37,524 nucleotides of DNA from positions 1 through 37,524 of the forward strand of contig NZ_JAIEPN010000016.1 in NCBI RefSeq assembly GCF_019748365.1, written 5' to 3'. The DNA is from Novosphingobium sp. (lineage in GTDB: Bacteria; Pseudomonadota; Alphaproteobacteria; Sphingomonadales; Sphingomonadaceae). Shown here one piece after another: positions 15,514-23,364 of the stretch. Each line of letters opens with the position of its first letter. Position 1 is the first letter of the stretch. The notes under the pieces are model-generated. The model saw only the letters and a program-made list of their open reading frames with translations, did no database searches and was not told where the DNA came from. A program made the translations under genes and the position numbers.

Positions 15514-16937
15514 AGCTCTCGCACGTCCGTCAGCCTGCCCGTCACCGCCGCCGCCGCTGCCATGGCGGGCGAGACGAGATGCGTGCGCGCGCCTGGGCCC
15601 TGGCGGCCGACGAAGTTGCGGTTCGAGGTGCTGGCGCAGCGCTCGCCGGCAGGGACCTTGTCCGGATTCATGCCGAGGCAGGCCGAGCAGCCGGGTTCGC
15701 GCCATTCGAGGCCGGCTTCGAGGAAGATCTGGTCGAGGCCTTCTTCCTCGGCCTGACGCTTCACGAGACCCGAGCCGGGGACGACGATCGCCCAGGTGAC
15801 GTTCGGCGCCTTCTTGCGGCCCTTCAATACGGCGGCGGCGGCGCGCAGGTCTTCGATGCGGCTGTTTGTGCAACTGCCGATGAACACGTTCTGGATCTCG
15901 ACCGAGGTGAGCGGCTGGCCGGGTTCGAGCCCCATGTAATCAAGGCTGGCGCGCGCGGCGGCCTGCTTCGAGGCATCGGCGAAGCTTTCGGGCGCGGGAA
16001 CCACGCCGGTGATCGGCAGCACGTCTTCCGGGCTGGTGCCCCAGGTGACGCTGGGGGCGATATCGGCGGCGTTGATGACGACGGTCTTGTCGTACTTGGC
16101 GCCGGAATCGGTCGCGAGGCTGCGCCACCATGCCACGGCCTTGTCCCACTCTTCGCCCTTGGGCGCGTAGGGGCGGCCCTTGAGGTAGGCGAAGGTCTTG
16201 TCGTCCGGCGCGATAAGGCCGGCGCGGGCGCCGTGTTCGATTGCCATGTTGGAGACGGTGAGGCGGCCTTCGATGGAAAGGTCGCGGATGACTTGGCCAG
16301 TATACTCGATCACGTGGCCGGTGCCGCCCGCCGCGCCGAGCACGCCGGTGATGTGAAGGACGACATCCTTGGCGGTGACGCCGGGGAGCAGCGTGCCTTC
16401 GACGCGGACTTCCATCGTCTTTGCGCGCTTCAAAAGCAGGGTCTGCGTGGCGAGGACATGCTCGACCTCGCTGGTGCCGATGCCGAAGGCGAGCGCGCCG
16501 AGGCCGCCGTGGCAGGCGGTGTGGCTGTCGCCGCAGACGATGGTCGCGCCGGGGAGCGAGAAGCCCTGCTCCGGCCCGACGACGTGGACGATGCCCTGCT
16601 CCGCATCGGCATCGCCGATATAGCGGATTCCGAAAGCGGGCGCGTTGGCTTCGAGCGCCTCGAGCTGCGCGCGGCTTTCGCGGTCGGCGATGGGAACGCG
16701 GGCGCCCGCGGCATCGCGGCGCGCGGTGGTCGGCAGGTTGTGATCAGGCACCGCGAGCGTGAGATCGGGGCGGCGCACCTTGCGGCCCGCAAGCCGCAGC
16801 GCCTCGAACGCCTGCGGGCTCGTCACTTCATGGACGAGGTGGCGGTCGATATAGACAAGGCTGGTGCCATCGTCGCGATCCTCGACGACGTGGGCGGCCC
16901 AGATCTTTTCGTAGAGCGTTTGCGGGGTGCTGGTCAT
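15507..16937 (-). CDS. leuC: 3-isopropylmalate dehydratase large subunit
   Basis: Iron-sulfur large subunit of isopropylmalate isomerase, leucine biosynthesis. 476 residues with aconitase-family motifs: [28 protein letters not shown] and [11 protein letters not shown]. Cys356, Cys417 and Cys420 are the expected 4Fe-4S ligands. The ATG at 16937 gives [13 protein letters not shown], the normal LeuC start; the frame runs 12 codons further upstream without support. Its stop is embedded in a palindromic terminator. LeuD is encoded about 5 kb downstream rather than adjacent. Confidence 0.97.
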   Translation of the reverse strand: MTSTPQTLYEKIWAAHVVEDRDDGTSLVYIDRHLVHEVTSPQAFEALRLAGRKVRRPDLTLAVPDHNLPTTARRDAAGARVPIADRESRAQLEALEANAPAFGIRYIGDADAEQGIVHVVGPEQGFSLPGATIVCGDSHTACHGGLGALAFGIGTSEVEHVLATQTLLLKRAKTMEVRVEGTLLPGVTAKDVVLHITGVLGAAGGTGHVIEYTGQVIRDLSIEGRLTVSNMAIEHGARAGLIAPDDKTFAYLKGRPYAPKGEEWDKAVAWWRSLATDSGAKYDKTVVINAADIAPSVTWGTSPEDVLPITGVVPAPESFADASKQAAARASLDYMGLEPGQPLTSVEIQNVFIGSCTNSRIEDLRAAAAVLKGRKKAPNVTWAIVVPGSGLVKRQAEEEGLDQIFLEAGLEWREPGCSACLGMNPDKVPAGERCASTSNRNFVGRQGPGARTHLVSPAMAAAAAVTGRLTDVRELV

Positions 16938-17069
16938 GGCCTGCGCGCTAGACCCGGTGCGGAGGCTTTTCAAGTCGCGGCAGGGGGCAGGCGCGCAATT
17001 TTGTTACCCATGGCGCTTGCCCGAGAGGATGGCTGGGAACGCAGCGCCGGGTGGTGTAGAGGCGGCTGC

Positions 17070-17576
17070 ATGATTCAGTTCCTGATCGTGTTCGCCACCG
17101 TATGGGCGATGGAGTTTGTGGCGTGGAGCAGCCACAAGTATGTGATGCACGGCTTTGGCTGGGCCTGGCACCGCGACCATCACGAGCCGCACGACAATTT
17201 CTTCGAGCGCAATGACCTCTATGCCGTGGTCGGCGCGGCAATTTCGATCAGCGGGTTCATGTGGGGCAGTCCGCTGATCGCCGGCGAACAGGCCTGGTGG
17301 CCGGCGACGTGGATCGGCGTGGGCGTGCTGATCTACGGGATCATCTATACGCTGATCCATGACGGCCTCGTCCACCAGCGCTGGTTCAAGTATGTGCCGC
17401 GCAAGGGTTATTTCAAGCGGGTGGTGCAGGCGCACAAGCTGCACCATGCGACCATCGGCAAGGAAGGCGGGGTGAGCTTCGGCTTCATCATCGCGCTCGA
17501 TCCGGCCAAGCTGAAGCAGGAACTGCGGCGCCAGCGCGAGGCGGGGATTGCCGTGGTACGGGATGCGGTGGACTGA
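17070..17576 (+). CDS. crtZ: Beta-carotene 3-hydroxylase
   Basis: Integral-membrane non-haem di-iron hydroxylase that adds 3-hydroxyl groups to the beta-ionone rings of carotenoids (towards zeaxanthin and, in sphingomonads, nostoxanthin-type pigments). 168 residues with the full histidine set of the family: HKYVMH (His22, His27), HRDHH (34, 37, 38), HDGLVHQRW and HKLHHA. Three to four hydrophobic helices surround them. The ATG at 17070 starts the conserved MIQFLIVFATVWAMEF; the frame is open far upstream across leuC antisense, which is not coding. Divergent from leuC. No other carotenoid genes are in the window. Confidence 0.93.
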   Translation: MIQFLIVFATVWAMEFVAWSSHKYVMHGFGWAWHRDHHEPHDNFFERNDLYAVVGAAISISGFMWGSPLIAGEQAWWPATWIGVGVLIYGIIYTLIHDGLVHQRWFKYVPRKGYFKRVVQAHKLHHATIGKEGGVSFGFIIALDPAKLKQELRRQREAGIAVVRDAVD

Positions 17577-17610
17577 GGCTTCGTTTGGGACGGGACATGC
17601 CCTCCCCCGG

Positions 17611-17632
17611 CCCCTCCCGCATGCGGGAGGGG
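17611..17632. terminator. GGGAGGGG hairpin between crtZ and the DUF454 gene
   Basis: A perfect 22-base palindrome built from CCCCTCCCGC and GCGGGAGGGG lies between the two convergent stops (17576 and 17640). The same stem occurs twice at 24463-24527. Likely bidirectional terminator. Confidence 0.65.
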
Positions 17633-17639
17633 GGAGAGG

Positions 17640-17990
17640 TTACTCGTTGCGGGTCCAGATCCAGGTGCCTGAGAGGGCCGTGACGCCAAGAGGGATCAGC
17701 ACCCAGGGCCAGCCGGCGGCGAGACCTGTGACCAGCACGGACACCAACATAGCGATCAGCGCGGCCCATTTGGCGCGGCGGGGGATGGCGCGGCGATTGC
17801 GCCAGTCGAGCAGCAGGGGCCCATACGTCGGATGATCGAGCAGGCGCTGCTCCCACACCGGATTGCCGCGCGCGAAGCAGAACAGCGCGAGCAGCAGGAA
17901 CGGAACGGTGGGCAGCAGCGGCACGAATGCGCCGACTGCGCCGATCCCGACGAAGAAGAGGCCCGCCCCGGTCCAGAGGTGGCGTTTCAT
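17640..17990 (-). CDS. YbaN/DUF454-family inner-membrane protein
   Basis: Small membrane protein of 116 residues with the DUF454 pattern: an N-terminal helix (LWTGAGLFFVGIGAVGAFVPLLPTVPF in segments), then CFARGNPVWEQRLLDHPTYGP, RAIPRRAKW, and two further helices. E. coli YbaN belongs here; function is unknown. The start ATG is one base after the stop of sufE on the same strand, so the two genes are translationally close and likely one transcript. Confidence 0.88.
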   Translation of the reverse strand: MKRHLWTGAGLFFVGIGAVGAFVPLLPTVPFLLLALFCFARGNPVWEQRLLDHPTYGPLLLDWRNRRAIPRRAKWAALIAMLVSVLVTGLAAGWPWVLIPLGVTALSGTWIWTRNE

Positions 17991-17991
17991 G

Positions 17992-18399
17992 TCATCCGGC
18001 TATGCGTGCAGCGTGTTCGCGCACCAGGGCGATCATGTTGGGAACGCCTTGGGTGCGGTTGCTGGAGAGCTGGTTCTTGAGGTCGAATGGCGCGAGGAGC
18101 GCGGCGATATCGGTTTCGGCGACGTCGCGCGCGGGCTGGTCCTGCACTGCGGCGAGGACGAGCGCGACAATGCCCTTGGTGATCGCGGCGTTGCTGTCTG
18201 CGAGGAAATGCAGCGCATCCCCGGTTCCGGCGACCGGATAGACCCAGACGCTGGCCGAGCAGCCGCGCACCAGCGTGGCGTCGGTCTTGAGCGCTTCGGG
18301 CATCGCCTCGAGCTTGCGGCCAAGATCGATCAGCAGACGGTAGCGCTCGTCCGCGTCGAGGAATTCGTACTCTTCAAGGATGTCGTCGAGGTGGCTCAT
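17992..18399 (-). CDS. sufE: SufE-family cysteine desulfuration protein
   Basis: Sulfur acceptor that stimulates a SufS-type cysteine desulfurase and passes persulfide on for Fe-S cluster assembly. 135 residues; the catalytic cysteine is present at Cys47 in VRGCSASVWVYP, and the N-terminal LEEYEFLDADERYRLLIDLG is typical. The ATG at 18399 (MSHLDDI) fits the family better than the in-frame upstream ATG at 18435. It is not next to suf genes here; it follows the psp array on the same strand after an 85-base gap containing a degenerate hairpin repeat. Confidence 0.93.
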   Translation of the reverse strand: MSHLDDILEEYEFLDADERYRLLIDLGRKLEAMPEALKTDATLVRGCSASVWVYPVAGTGDALHFLADSNAAITKGIVALVLAAVQDQPARDVAETDIAALLAPFDLKNQLSSNRTQGVPNMIALVREHAARIAG

Positions 18400-18484
18400 G
18401 GGCGGCGGACATAGCGGATCGGATGGCGGGGGCAAGCAGGTAGAAAGTACCCCTCCGACCCAGCCTTGCGGCGAGGTTCCGTTT

Positions 18485-18709
18485 TCAGAGATCCACGCCC
18501 GCCGCGATGGCTTCGAGCTTGCGCAGGCGCTCCTTGATGTCGCTGAGGTCGATCATGCCGAGCGCGTGGCTGGTGCCCTCGGCGGGGCGGGCAAGCTGCT
18601 GGCGCTGGAGATCGAGCCAGCCGTTCCATGCGGTGAGCGCGGTGCGGGCGAGGATTGCGAGCCCGACGAGCGTGGCGGCGGCAAGCACGGCGGCGGTAGT
18701 GAAAGGCAT
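18485..18709 (-). CDS. PspB-like small membrane protein 5 (most divergent)
   Basis: Last member of the psp array, 74 residues: one N-terminal transmembrane helix (about 5-27, AAVLAAATLVGLAILAR), a polar linker, and a short C-terminal coiled coil IKERLRKLEAIAAGVDL. The RLRKLEAI part aligns with the conserved module of the other members, but the TD and the final EIEALR are missing, so it is a shortened or degenerate copy. AAAGGAG precedes the ATG. It is 22 bases after the previous gene on the same strand. Family assignment rests on pattern and position. Confidence 0.75.
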   Translation of the reverse strand: MPFTTAAVLAAATLVGLAILARTALTAWNGWLDLQRQQLARPAEGTSHALGMIDLSDIKERLRKLEAIAAGVDL

Positions 18710-18731
18710 GGGGCGCTCCTTTCGGGGTGGC

Positions 18732-18974
18732 TCAATGGTCGCGCAGGGCTTCGATATCCTGCGCGAGGCGGCTGGCATCGCGGCCATCGGTGAGGATGCG
18801 TTCGAGCACTTCGACGCGCTTCCTGAGTTCGATGACTTCGCGTTCGAGCATCGGATTGGCGGCGGGCATGTCGTGCGGCTCTGACCGCAGGCCCATGCGT
18901 TGATCGCGGGTGCTACGAAGGTAAGCCCAGGCAATGATCGCGACGATCGCGACGATGGCGCTTGTGAAGCTCAT
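18732..18974 (-). CDS. PspB-like small membrane protein 4
   Basis: 80 residues: an N-terminal transmembrane helix (SAIVAIVAIIAWAYL, about 5-19), a basic then polar linker, and a coiled coil LEREVIELRKRVEVLERILTD ending DIEALRDH. RVEVLERILTD aligns with the E. coli PspB end (RIQALESILD). AAGGA lies seven bases before the ATG. It is 23 bases after member 3. Presumed inner-membrane, cytoplasmic-facing adaptor; role not known. Confidence 0.82.
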   Translation of the reverse strand: MSFTSAIVAIVAIIAWAYLRSTRDQRMGLRSEPHDMPAANPMLEREVIELRKRVEVLERILTDGRDASRLAQDIEALRDH

Positions 18975-18997
18975 GGTTAGGTCCTTGGAGGGAATGT

Positions 18998-19279
18998 TCA
19001 GTTGGCGGCGGTGCGCAGGTCTTCGATCTCGTGGGCGAGCGCGGCGGCTTGCTGGCCTTCACGGTCGGTCGCGATCCGTTCGAGCACGCGGACCCGCTGT
19101 TCGAGCTTTTGCGCCTGTGCCGCGAAGCTGGCAGCCTGCTCGGAACTTTCCTTCACCGCGAGTTCGAGCTTGCGCTCCTTGAAGGCGAGGCGGCGCTTGT
19201 AGACATCGGCGATCACCCCGAAGACCGAGACGAGACCGATCATCAGCGCGGCGAAGGCAATGGCATCGGCGGCGGTCAT
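18998..19279 (-). CDS. PspB-like small membrane protein 3
   Basis: 93 residues: an N-terminal transmembrane helix (AFAALMIGLVSVFGVIADV, about 8-26), a highly charged segment (YKRRLAFKERKLELAVKE), then a long coiled coil with RVRVLERIATD and a final HEIEDLRTA. The ATG overlaps the stop of member 2 as ATGA, so translation is coupled. The repeated C-terminal module marks it as a paralogue of its neighbours; the linker has diverged almost completely. Confidence 0.83.
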   Translation of the reverse strand: MTAADAIAFAALMIGLVSVFGVIADVYKRRLAFKERKLELAVKESSEQAASFAAQAQKLEQRVRVLERIATDREGQQAAALAHEIEDLRTAAN

Positions 19280-19602
19280 TGCTTGGTGCTCCTGGCCGGA
19301 TCGGACGCGCGCAGCGCCTCGATCTCGTGAGTAAGATGGTAGCCGCTGTCGGTGACGATGCGCTCGACATTGGCGAGGCGGTCTTTCACCGAGCCGAGCT
19401 CGGCACGCAGCTGGGCGTTTTCCTGGCTGAGCAGCTTGATGCGCTCCAGCTCCTCGCTGCTGGTCTTGGGATAGACCGACTTGCCCCACGAGTTTTCGAG
19501 CGGATAGCCATGGCGGACACGCAGCCAGGTGTTGATGATCCAGCCGACAGTGAGTGCGACGGTGGGCAGCGCGATGAGCGCGGGTGAGACTTCGATGGCC
19601 AT
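19276..19602 (-). CDS. PspB-like small membrane protein 2
   Basis: 108 residues, the longest of the array: an N-terminal transmembrane helix (ALIALPTVALTVGWIINTW, about 8-26), a linker rich in Ser and aromatic residues (GYPLENSWGKSVYPKTS), and a coiled coil LLSQENAQLRAELGSVKDR leading into RLANVERIVTD and HEIEALRAS. The start ATG 19602 follows AAGGGGGA. It lies 28 bases after member 1. The same tail sequence as members 1, 3 and 4 argues for tandem duplication. Confidence 0.83.
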   Translation of the reverse strand: MAIEVSPALIALPTVALTVGWIINTWLRVRHGYPLENSWGKSVYPKTSSEELERIKLLSQENAQLRAELGSVKDRLANVERIVTDSGYHLTHEIEALRASDPARSTKQ

Positions 19603-19630
19603 GGGTTCCCCCTTGGTGTGATGCGAATGG

Positions 19631-19918
19631 TCAGGCGTTGCCGCGTGGCTTGTCTTCAAGGCTGACCGGCGTGCGCCCGCCATCCCTGAGCGCTTCGATC
19701 TGGCTCGCCACATCGTAGCTCTTGTCAGTGACAATGGCTTCGAGCACGCGGACCCGTTCTTCGAGCGTGGCGGCGCGGGCGGCGGCCTGGGCGTTGGTTT
19801 CGCTGAGCGCCTTGGCGCGGATTTCCTCAAGCTTGCGCTGGTGCTGGGTCCAGATCGCGATGATCGGGATGAGGAGCGCGAGGACCGGGATCATCAAGGC
19901 GAGTGTGCCGTTGTCCAT
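19631..19918 (-). CDS. PspB-like small membrane protein 1
   Basis: 95 residues: an N-terminal transmembrane helix (ALMIPVLALLIPIIAIW, about 7-23), a charged coiled coil (QHQRKLEEIRAKALSET), then ERVRVLEAIVTDKSYD and SQIEALRDG, followed by a polar tail. This one is closest in layout to E. coli PspB, which also has a helix followed by a coiled coil ending in RIQALESILD. The ATG at 19918 has AAGGGGGT upstream and lies 25 bases after pspC. It probably sits in the inner membrane with its coiled coil in the cytoplasm. Confidence 0.84.
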   Translation of the reverse strand: MDNGTLALMIPVLALLIPIIAIWTQHQRKLEEIRAKALSETNAQAAARAATLEERVRVLEAIVTDKSYDVASQIEALRDGGRTPVSLEDKPRGNA

Positions 19919-19943
19919 TGGTAGTACCCCCTTGGAATTGCGC

Positions 19944-20324
19944 TTAGCGGAGCTTTTCGATCTCTGCGGAGAGACGCGGATTGCCCGAGACGTAGAACTG
20001 CTCGACCTCGGCAAGGCGGCGATCAATGTCGCGGAAGGTGCTGCGCACTTCGCGGGCGGTGCGGGCCGGCGACTGGCGCACGCCCTGCCAGAACTTCTGC
20101 TCGTCGCGGTCGGCATAGAGCCGGGGCGGCTTCTTGTCGGCCAGGAAGCCGAGCGCGAAGTAGATCAGGAACGGCCAGCCCATCGAGAAGGCAAGGACGA
20201 CGAAGCCGACGCGGACCCAGAGGACGTCGATCCCGGTGTAATCGGCAATCCCGGCGCAGACGCCCATGAACTTGCCATTGACCTTGTCACGGTAGAAGCG
20301 GGTGTGCTGGGGCTGGTTGCTCAT
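19944..20324 (-). CDS. pspC: Phage shock protein C
   Basis: Inner-membrane sensor of the phage-shock response, 126 residues. The PspC domain is clear: FYRDKVNGKFMGVCAGIADY, then WVRVGFVVLAFSMGWPFLIYFALGF as the membrane part. The C-terminal tail RRLAEVEQFYVSGNPRLS ends in AEIEKLR, which resembles the conserved tail of the PspB-like proteins encoded downstream. In the known E. coli system PspB and PspC bind PspA away from PspF under membrane stress. The ATG overlaps the pspB stop as ATGA. Confidence 0.95.
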   Translation of the reverse strand: MSNQPQHTRFYRDKVNGKFMGVCAGIADYTGIDVLWVRVGFVVLAFSMGWPFLIYFALGFLADKKPPRLYADRDEQKFWQGVRQSPARTAREVRSTFRDIDRRLAEVEQFYVSGNPRLSAEIEKLR

Positions 20325-20629
20325 TTGGAAGTCCCCCTCTGCTGCGCGACCAGACGGTCCAGCTCGCGCAATTTCTGGTTGTCGCTTTCAAGATCCGGCA
20401 CCACGCGCGCCGGGCGGAATTCGGGATTGTCGGCAGCGACGAGGCGTTCGACGGTGTCCATGCGTTCATCAAGGCGGCGGGCGAGCTGGTAGAGCTCCTC
20501 GAGCAGCGCCTCGTCCCCCGAGGTGAGCGTCGCGGCGGTCTTCCACTTGGTGATGTAGTGCAGCACGACCCAGGGCAGCCCCACGAAAAGCGCGAAAATG
20601 GCTGACAGCGGAATGACGATGTCCTCCAT
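20321..20629 (-). CDS. pspB: Phage shock protein B
   Basis: Inner-membrane partner of PspC, 102 residues against about 74 in E. coli. Layout: an N-terminal transmembrane helix (IVIPLSAIFALFVGLPWVVLHY in part, residues 4-25), WKTAATLTSGDEALLEELYQ, and a coiled coil RRLDERMDTVERLVAADNPEFR, which matches the PspB ending (ESILDAEHPNWR in E. coli). An extra C-terminal tail of about 30 residues adds a second short coiled coil. It starts three bases after pspA and overlaps pspC. Confidence 0.92.
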   Translation of the reverse strand: MEDIVIPLSAIFALFVGLPWVVLHYITKWKTAATLTSGDEALLEELYQLARRLDERMDTVERLVAADNPEFRPARVVPDLESDNQKLRELDRLVAQQRGTSK

Positions 20630-20632
20630 GGC

Positions 20633-21316
20633 TCAGCCCTCCTTCTTGTCGGCTTGGCCAAGCGCGCGCTTCATCGCCTCGAGCTCTTCATCGACCTTGT
20701 CCTGCCCCGCGAGCGCGGCGATCTCATCCGCGAGGTTCGCAGGCTGGCCATCGGCGAGGCTCAATGCATCGGCGCGGCCTTCGGCATAATCAACGCGGCG
20801 TTCGAGCTGGTCGAAGCGTGCGAGCGCCTCGTCGACGCGCTCGCTGGTCATCAGCGTGCGCAGGCGGACGCGGTTCTCGGCGCTTTCAAGGCGGGCGGCG
20901 ATCGCGGTCTGGCGGCTGCGGGCTTCGCGCAGGCGCGTCTGCAGCTTTTCGATGTCCGCCTCGTAGGCGCGCATCGAATCGTCGAGCACCTTGATCTCGC
21001 CGGCGAGCTGGGCGCCCATGTCGGCGGCCTTGTTCTTTTCGACGAGCGCGGCGCGGGCGAGATCCTCTCGACCCTTGGAGAGCGCGAGCTGGGCCTTGTC
21101 CGCCCAATCGGCCTGGAGCCGATCGAGCTTGGCCACATGGCGGGCCATCTCCTTCTGATCGGCGATGGTGCGGGCAGCCGAGGCGCGCACTTCGACGAGG
21201 GTTTCCTCCATCTCCATGATGATCATGCGGATCATCTTGGCCGGGTCATCCGCCTTGTCGAGCAGGTCGTTGAAGTTGGCGGCGATGATATCGCGGGTGC
21301 GGGAGAAGATGCCCAT
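20633..21316 (-). CDS. pspA: Phage shock protein A
   Basis: Coiled-coil ESCRT-III-like membrane-protecting protein and negative regulator of PspF, 227 residues (E. coli 222). It begins with the family sequence MGIFSRTRDIIAANFNDLLD and DDPAKMIRMIIMEMEETLVE, followed by continuous helical coiled coil to the end. The ATG at 21316 is supported by GGAGCC nine bases upstream; the open frame extends 41 codons further but that part is unlike PspA. It is the second gene after a sigma-54-like promoter, with a 122-base gap after a 53-aa peptide gene. Confidence 0.96.
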   Translation of the reverse strand: MGIFSRTRDIIAANFNDLLDKADDPAKMIRMIIMEMEETLVEVRASAARTIADQKEMARHVAKLDRLQADWADKAQLALSKGREDLARAALVEKNKAADMGAQLAGEIKVLDDSMRAYEADIEKLQTRLREARSRQTAIAARLESAENRVRLRTLMTSERVDEALARFDQLERRVDYAEGRADALSLADGQPANLADEIAALAGQDKVDEELEAMKRALGQADKKEG

Positions 21317-21438
21317 CAGGTTGGCTCCGGTGGCAAAAGAGGCGGACGTTTCGGCTTCGGGACGGCGTAGCGCACCGAGCTCGATTTCGAAACGGGATTG
21401 CGAGCGCCCGGCAGGTCTGACGGGCGTATCGGCGCCCA

Positions 21439-21600
21439 TCAGGCGAGCTCACCTGTGATCGCGGCGCTGGAAGCGGTGATCTGGGGCGCGGCGGCCGAAA
21501 CCGGGCGGGTGGCGACGGAGAGGTTGAGCGCCATCATCGCTGCGATGCTGATCAGCGCCGCGCGGCCGAGCTGGGTCGAGAAGAAGCGGGCAGTGTACAT
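21439..21600 (-). CDS. Small secreted or membrane peptide, first gene of the psp operon
   Basis: 53 residues, unrecognised. The N-terminus is basic and is followed by a hydrophobic helix (RAALISIAAMMALNLSVA, about 13-30) and a small-residue tail with a possible signal-peptidase site (VSAAAPQ). The ATG at 21600 has GGAGAC at the right distance. The gene starts about 33 bases after the predicted start of the sigma-54 promoter, so it should be induced together with pspA. It may be processed to a ~20-residue peptide or stay anchored. Coding status is supported by start, ribosome-binding site and position only. Confidence 0.65.
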   Translation of the reverse strand: MYTARFFSTQLGRAALISIAAMMALNLSVATRPVSAAAPQITASSAAITGELA

Positions 21601-21644
21601 CGGAAGTCTCCTGTTGTTCCCCTGTGTGGGGGTTGAGCCATGCT

Positions 21645-21662
21645 TTGCAGGAGGCGTGCCAA
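21645..21662 (-). promoter_or_regulatory. Sigma-54 promoter of the psp operon
   Basis: Read on the minus strand: TTGGCACGCCTCCTGCAA. The invariant GG (21660-21659) and GC (21648-21647) are exactly 10 bases apart and the -24 box TGGCACG is a perfect consensus. It lies 45 bases before the first psp ATG, with pspF, a sigma-54 activator, divergently encoded next to it. Activation by PspF follows from the known system. Confidence 0.85.
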
Positions 21663-21784
21663 ATGGCGAAAGTGGCGGAATTGGGCGGTTTTGGCGGATC
21701 AGCATTTTGGCCTATGTGGGGATTCTTGCCTAGGCTTGGGAAATTCTGCTATCCCTTGGGACGGGATACGATGCGGGGCATTCC

Positions 21785-22815
<1,031 letters not shown>

Positions 22816-22822
<7 letters not shown>

Positions 22823-22846
22823 ATAGGGACTGTCCCTATTTATTGC
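22816..22846. terminator. TAGGGAC-T-GTCCCTA palindrome shared by two convergent stops (copy 2)
   Basis: Perfect arms GCAATAAATAGGGAC (22816-22830) and GTCCCTATTTATTGC (22832-22846) about a single T. The stop of pspF (TAA 22820-22822) and that of the opposing VOC gene (TAG, 22838-22836 on the minus strand) are both within it. The core is identical to that at the leuC stop. Likely bidirectional terminator. Confidence 0.7.
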
Positions 22847-23279
22847 CTGCCGGTTCGCTGAGCGCAATGCGGTTGCCTTCGCTGTCCTCGATCTCGGCGA
22901 CGAAGCCGGCCTCGCCGATGTCCTTTTTCGGGTACAGAACCTTGCCGCCGTTTGCCGTAGCGCGGCTGAGGACGGGGTCGATGCGCGGCACATCGAAGTA
23001 GAGGATCGCGCCCGACTTCGAGGGCACGTAGACATCGCCCTTTGCAAGCGCGCCGCTGGCGCCTGGCTTGCCGTCGACGCGGGGGAAGAAGGCCATGGCA
23101 TAGCCATCGACGTCCTGCCGGGTGAGCTTCGTTTCGAACACGGCCTCGTAGAAGCGGACGGCGCGATCGAGGTCGGTGACGGGGATCTCGAAGTGGACGA
23201 CGGGGTTCATGGCAGGCCTTGGTGCGGGGCCGTTGGCGCTGAGGGCGAGCGCGAGGGCGAGCGGGAGGAGGAAGCGCAT
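22836..23279 (-). CDS. VOC-superfamily (glyoxalase/bleomycin-resistance-like) protein, possibly exported
   Basis: 147 residues. Residues 24-147 form one vicinal-oxygen-chelate domain: VVHFEIPVTDLDRAVRFYEAVF at the start, GAILYFDVPRIDPVLSR in the middle, and FVAEIEDSEGNRIALSEPAG at the end. The first 23 residues (RFLLPLALALALSANGPAP) look like a signal peptide, unusual in this family. An alternative start at 23210 (MNPVVHFE) has AAGG seven bases upstream and would give a cytoplasmic protein; which start is used cannot be settled here. Substrate unknown. Confidence 0.82.
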   Translation of the reverse strand: MRFLLPLALALALSANGPAPRPAMNPVVHFEIPVTDLDRAVRFYEAVFETKLTRQDVDGYAMAFFPRVDGKPGASGALAKGDVYVPSKSGAILYFDVPRIDPVLSRATANGGKVLYPKKDIGEAGFVAEIEDSEGNRIALSEPAGNK

Positions 23280-23364
23280 GGCGCTTGAAGGTTCCGCAAG
23301 CGTGGGGGCTTGTCAATCAGGCCGCTTTGCGCCTTGGCCCGAAACGCTCTAACGCCTCGCAGCG

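Noticed and set aside
15579..17069. Very long open frame on the plus strand opposite leuC (continuing into crtZ)
   Set aside because: It is the antisense of leuC, kept open by high GC; only the part from ATG 17070 is like a protein family (CrtZ).
18485..20324. Regular small genes as a possible decayed large gene or frameshifted ORF
   Set aside because: Each has its own start, ribosome-binding site or coupled ATGA, and a membrane helix, so they are separate genes.
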